Of a stretch of 64,000 nt of DNA, positions 62,714 to 64,000 are shown one piece after another. A program made the translations under genes and the position numbers. The DNA is taken from contig NZ_OZ038523.1 of assembly GCF_964036595.1 (NCBI RefSeq), positions 1,454,501 through 1,518,500 on the forward strand. Reading direction: 5' to 3'. The stretch's first letter is position 1; every line of letters starts with the position of its first letter. The stretch comes from Tenacibaculum sp. 190524A05c (GTDB lineage Bacteria; Bacteroidota; Bacteroidia; Flavobacteriales; Flavobacteriaceae). Under the pieces are notes generated by a model. The model made no database searches. It worked only from the letters and a program-made list of their open reading frames with translations, and was not told the origin of the DNA.

Positions 62714-63229
62714 TTATTTTTCTGATAACGTCTTTAAGATACCAGATAATTTACCTCCTCCAGACTGTAATGCTGATACAACATTCTTCGCAGGAGATTG
62801 TAATAATGTGATAATATCACCGATAAGTTCTTCACGAGACTTGATGTTAACAAGAGCATCTAATTGGTCATCTCCAACGTAAACTGCTTCTTCAACATAA
62901 GCTCCTTTTAATAAAGGCTTATCAGATTTTTTCCTAAATTCTTTAATTACCTTTGCTGGAGCATTACCTGCTTCAGAAATCATTAAAGATGTATTACCTT
63001 TTAAAACCTCTGGTAATTCACCAAAGTCTTTATCTGAAGCTTCCATTGCCTTTTCTAACAATGTATTCTTCACAACAGCCAATTTTACGTTTGCCTTAAA
63101 ACAAGCTCTACGTAAGTTAGATGTAGTTAAAGCATCTAAACCAGAAATATCTGCTAAATAGATCGTACTTGTATCTGCTAATTGCGCTGTTAAATCTTGT
63201 ATTACTTGTGATTTTTCTTCTCTAGTCAT
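62714..63229 (-). CDS. rplJ: 50S ribosomal protein L10
   Basis: A 171-residue protein that anchors L7/L12 dimers to the ribosome. It has TREEKSQVIQDLTAQLADT, the block IYLADISGLDALTTSNLRRA, the RNA-binding KLAVVKNTLLEKAM, and a C-terminal helix LLQSPAKNVVSALQSGGGKL that binds L7/L12. Length is normal. L10 (with L7/L12) is the autogenous repressor of this operon in E. coli; here only 21 bases separate it from rplA, so the usual long structured leader is absent. Confidence 0.97.
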   Translation of the reverse strand: MTREEKSQVIQDLTAQLADTSTIYLADISGLDALTTSNLRRACFKANVKLAVVKNTLLEKAMEASDKDFGELPEVLKGNTSLMISEAGNAPAKVIKEFRKKSDKPLLKGAYVEEAVYVGDDQLDALVNIKSREELIGDIITLLQSPAKNVVSALQSGGGKLSGILKTLSEK

Positions 63230-63250
63230 GATTGATAGATTTTAACTGCC

Positions 63251-63943
63251 TTATGATACCGATTTTACATCTACAGCTACACTAGGACTCATAGTAGAAG
63301 ACATAAAAATACTCTTAATATAAGTTCCTTTTGCCGCTGTTGGCTTTAATTTTAATAGTGTTTGAACTAATTCATTTGCATTTTCGAAAATCTTATCAGC
63401 ATCGAAAGATACTTTTCCGATTGCAGCGTGAACGATACCAGTTTTATCAACTTTAAAGTCAATTTTACCAGCCTTTACCTCTTTTACTGCTTTTGCAACA
63501 TCCATAGTTACTGTACCTGTCTTTGGGTTTGGCATTAAACCTCTTGGTCCTAAAACACGACCTAAAGGACCTAATTTACCCATAACGCTAGGCATAGTTA
63601 TAATTACGTCAACATCAGTCCATCCTCCTTTGATTTTCTGAAGGTACTCATCTAAACCTACATAATCAGCACCAGCTGCTTGAGCTTCTGCTTCTTTATC
63701 TGGAGTAACTAATGCTAATACTTTTACATCCTTTCCAGTTCCGTGAGGTAATGTTACTACACCACGAACCATTTGATTAGCTTTACGAGGATCAACTCCT
63801 AAACGCACTGCTAAATCTACAGATGCATCAAACTTTACGTTTGTTATCTCTTTTACTAATGCTGATGCATCCTTTAAGTCATAAACTTTAGAGGTGTCAA
63901 TCTTAGCGCGAGCTTCTTTTTGCTTTCTTGTTAATCTTGCCAT
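63251..63943 (-). CDS. rplA: 50S ribosomal protein L1
   Basis: A 230-residue protein of the L1 stalk near the ribosomal E site. It begins [20 protein letters not shown] and has [19 protein letters not shown], the conserved [30 protein letters not shown] with the rRNA-binding residues, and the last block [16 protein letters not shown]. Length is normal. L1 is the translational repressor of rplK-rplA in E. coli. It lies 18 bases after the end of rplK, whose last codons are visible at the window edge. Confidence 0.98.
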   Translation of the reverse strand: MARLTRKQKEARAKIDTSKVYDLKDASALVKEITNVKFDASVDLAVRLGVDPRKANQMVRGVVTLPHGTGKDVKVLALVTPDKEAEAQAAGADYVGLDEYLQKIKGGWTDVDVIITMPSVMGKLGPLGRVLGPRGLMPNPKTGTVTMDVAKAVKEVKAGKIDFKVDKTGIVHAAIGKVSFDADKIFENANELVQTLLKLKPTAAKGTYIKSIFMSSTMSPSVAVDVKSVS

Positions 63944-63961
63944 TTTAAATCTCTTTTAAGT

Positions 63962-64000
63962 TTAAGCTGGTGCATCACCTGTTACTGTTAATCCCATAGA
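63962..64000 (-). CDS. rplK: 50S ribosomal protein L11, C-terminal end (partial)
   Basis: Only the last 12 codons are inside the window: SMGLTVTGDAPA and a TAA stop at 63962-63964. RSMG followed by GLxV is the typical end of L11, and the position directly before rplA on the same strand is the conserved rplK-rplA order. Confidence 0.9.
   Translation of the reverse strand, partial: SMGLTVTGDAPA

Noticed and set aside
1..64000. CRISPR arrays, tRNA or rRNA genes, insertion sequences, prophage or integration sites
   Set aside because: Reading both strands I found no spaced direct repeats, cloverleaf-like GC-rich segments, transposase or integrase genes, or sharp composition changes; the window is ordinary core chromosome.

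Overview
This is a low-GC chromosomal window from a member of the Bacteroidota, almost certainly a marine-type Flavobacteriaceae close to Tenacibaculum, Polaribacter or Kordia; the genus is an inference. The evidence is the gliding-motility isomerase gene gldI, a secreted M36 protease ending in a type IX secretion (T9SS) sorting domain, Bacteroidota -7 boxes of the TAnnTTTG form, many SPII lipoproteins, and Flavobacteriaceae gene orders such as recF-DUF721, small gene-mutL-rhomboid-rhomboid-EEP, and rplK-rplA-rplJ-rplL-rpoB-rpoC-DUF3467. I see no tRNA, rRNA, CRISPR array, insertion sequence or prophage; this is core chromosome.

Layout. 1-4186 (minus): nrnA, gldI, an FKBP lipoprotein, a cyclophilin-FKBP fusion lipoprotein and a PAP2 phosphatase, so three periplasm-facing prolyl isomerases in a row. 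4425-5943 (plus): ndk and two small exported proteins, one behind a structured leader. 5948-7340 (minus): recF and DUF721. 7442-14879 (plus): TPR protein, ribH, then the mutL operon with two rhomboid proteases, a membrane-anchored EEP hydrolase and a flavoprotein reductase. 14949-22395: a large secreted M36 protease, an orphan oligopeptide-binding lipoprotein and an S8 protease lipoprotein, which together look like extracellular protein breakdown and peptide capture. 22484-26777: GNAT enzyme, mtaB, DUF6438 lipoprotein, alpha/beta hydrolase and a lytic transglycosylase. 26836-35923 (minus): tamB, two DUF368 membrane proteins, aroE and a DUF349 protein, an envelope-centred run.

36092-41211: tsaD; an orphan peptide with a double-glycine-type leader (37258-37497) behind a palindrome; two thioredoxin-fold proteins (minus); then an SPFH operon that also holds two genes of only 52 and 55 codons and perhaps a 20-residue membrane peptide. 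41297-51538 (plus): a BNR propeller protein, an S9 peptidase, DUF2490, DUF819 and DUF4369 proteins and a patatin-like phospholipase. 51600-64000 (minus): a DUF885 peptidase-like lipoprotein, DUF3467, then rpoC, rpoB, rplL, rplJ, rplA and the 3' end of rplK.

The most interesting points are the orphan leader-peptide gene and its palindrome, the structured leader before 5029, the SPFH/mini-gene operon, RNA hairpins between rplL-rpoB and rpoB-rpoC whose wobble pairs fit the transcribed strand, a 22-codon reading frame abutting a terminator at 49561-49644, and a MutL whose nuclease motif is degraded. Several core genes use non-ATG starts (rpoB TTG, tsaD TTG, recF GTG), and tamB has no conventional start before its cationic N-terminus.
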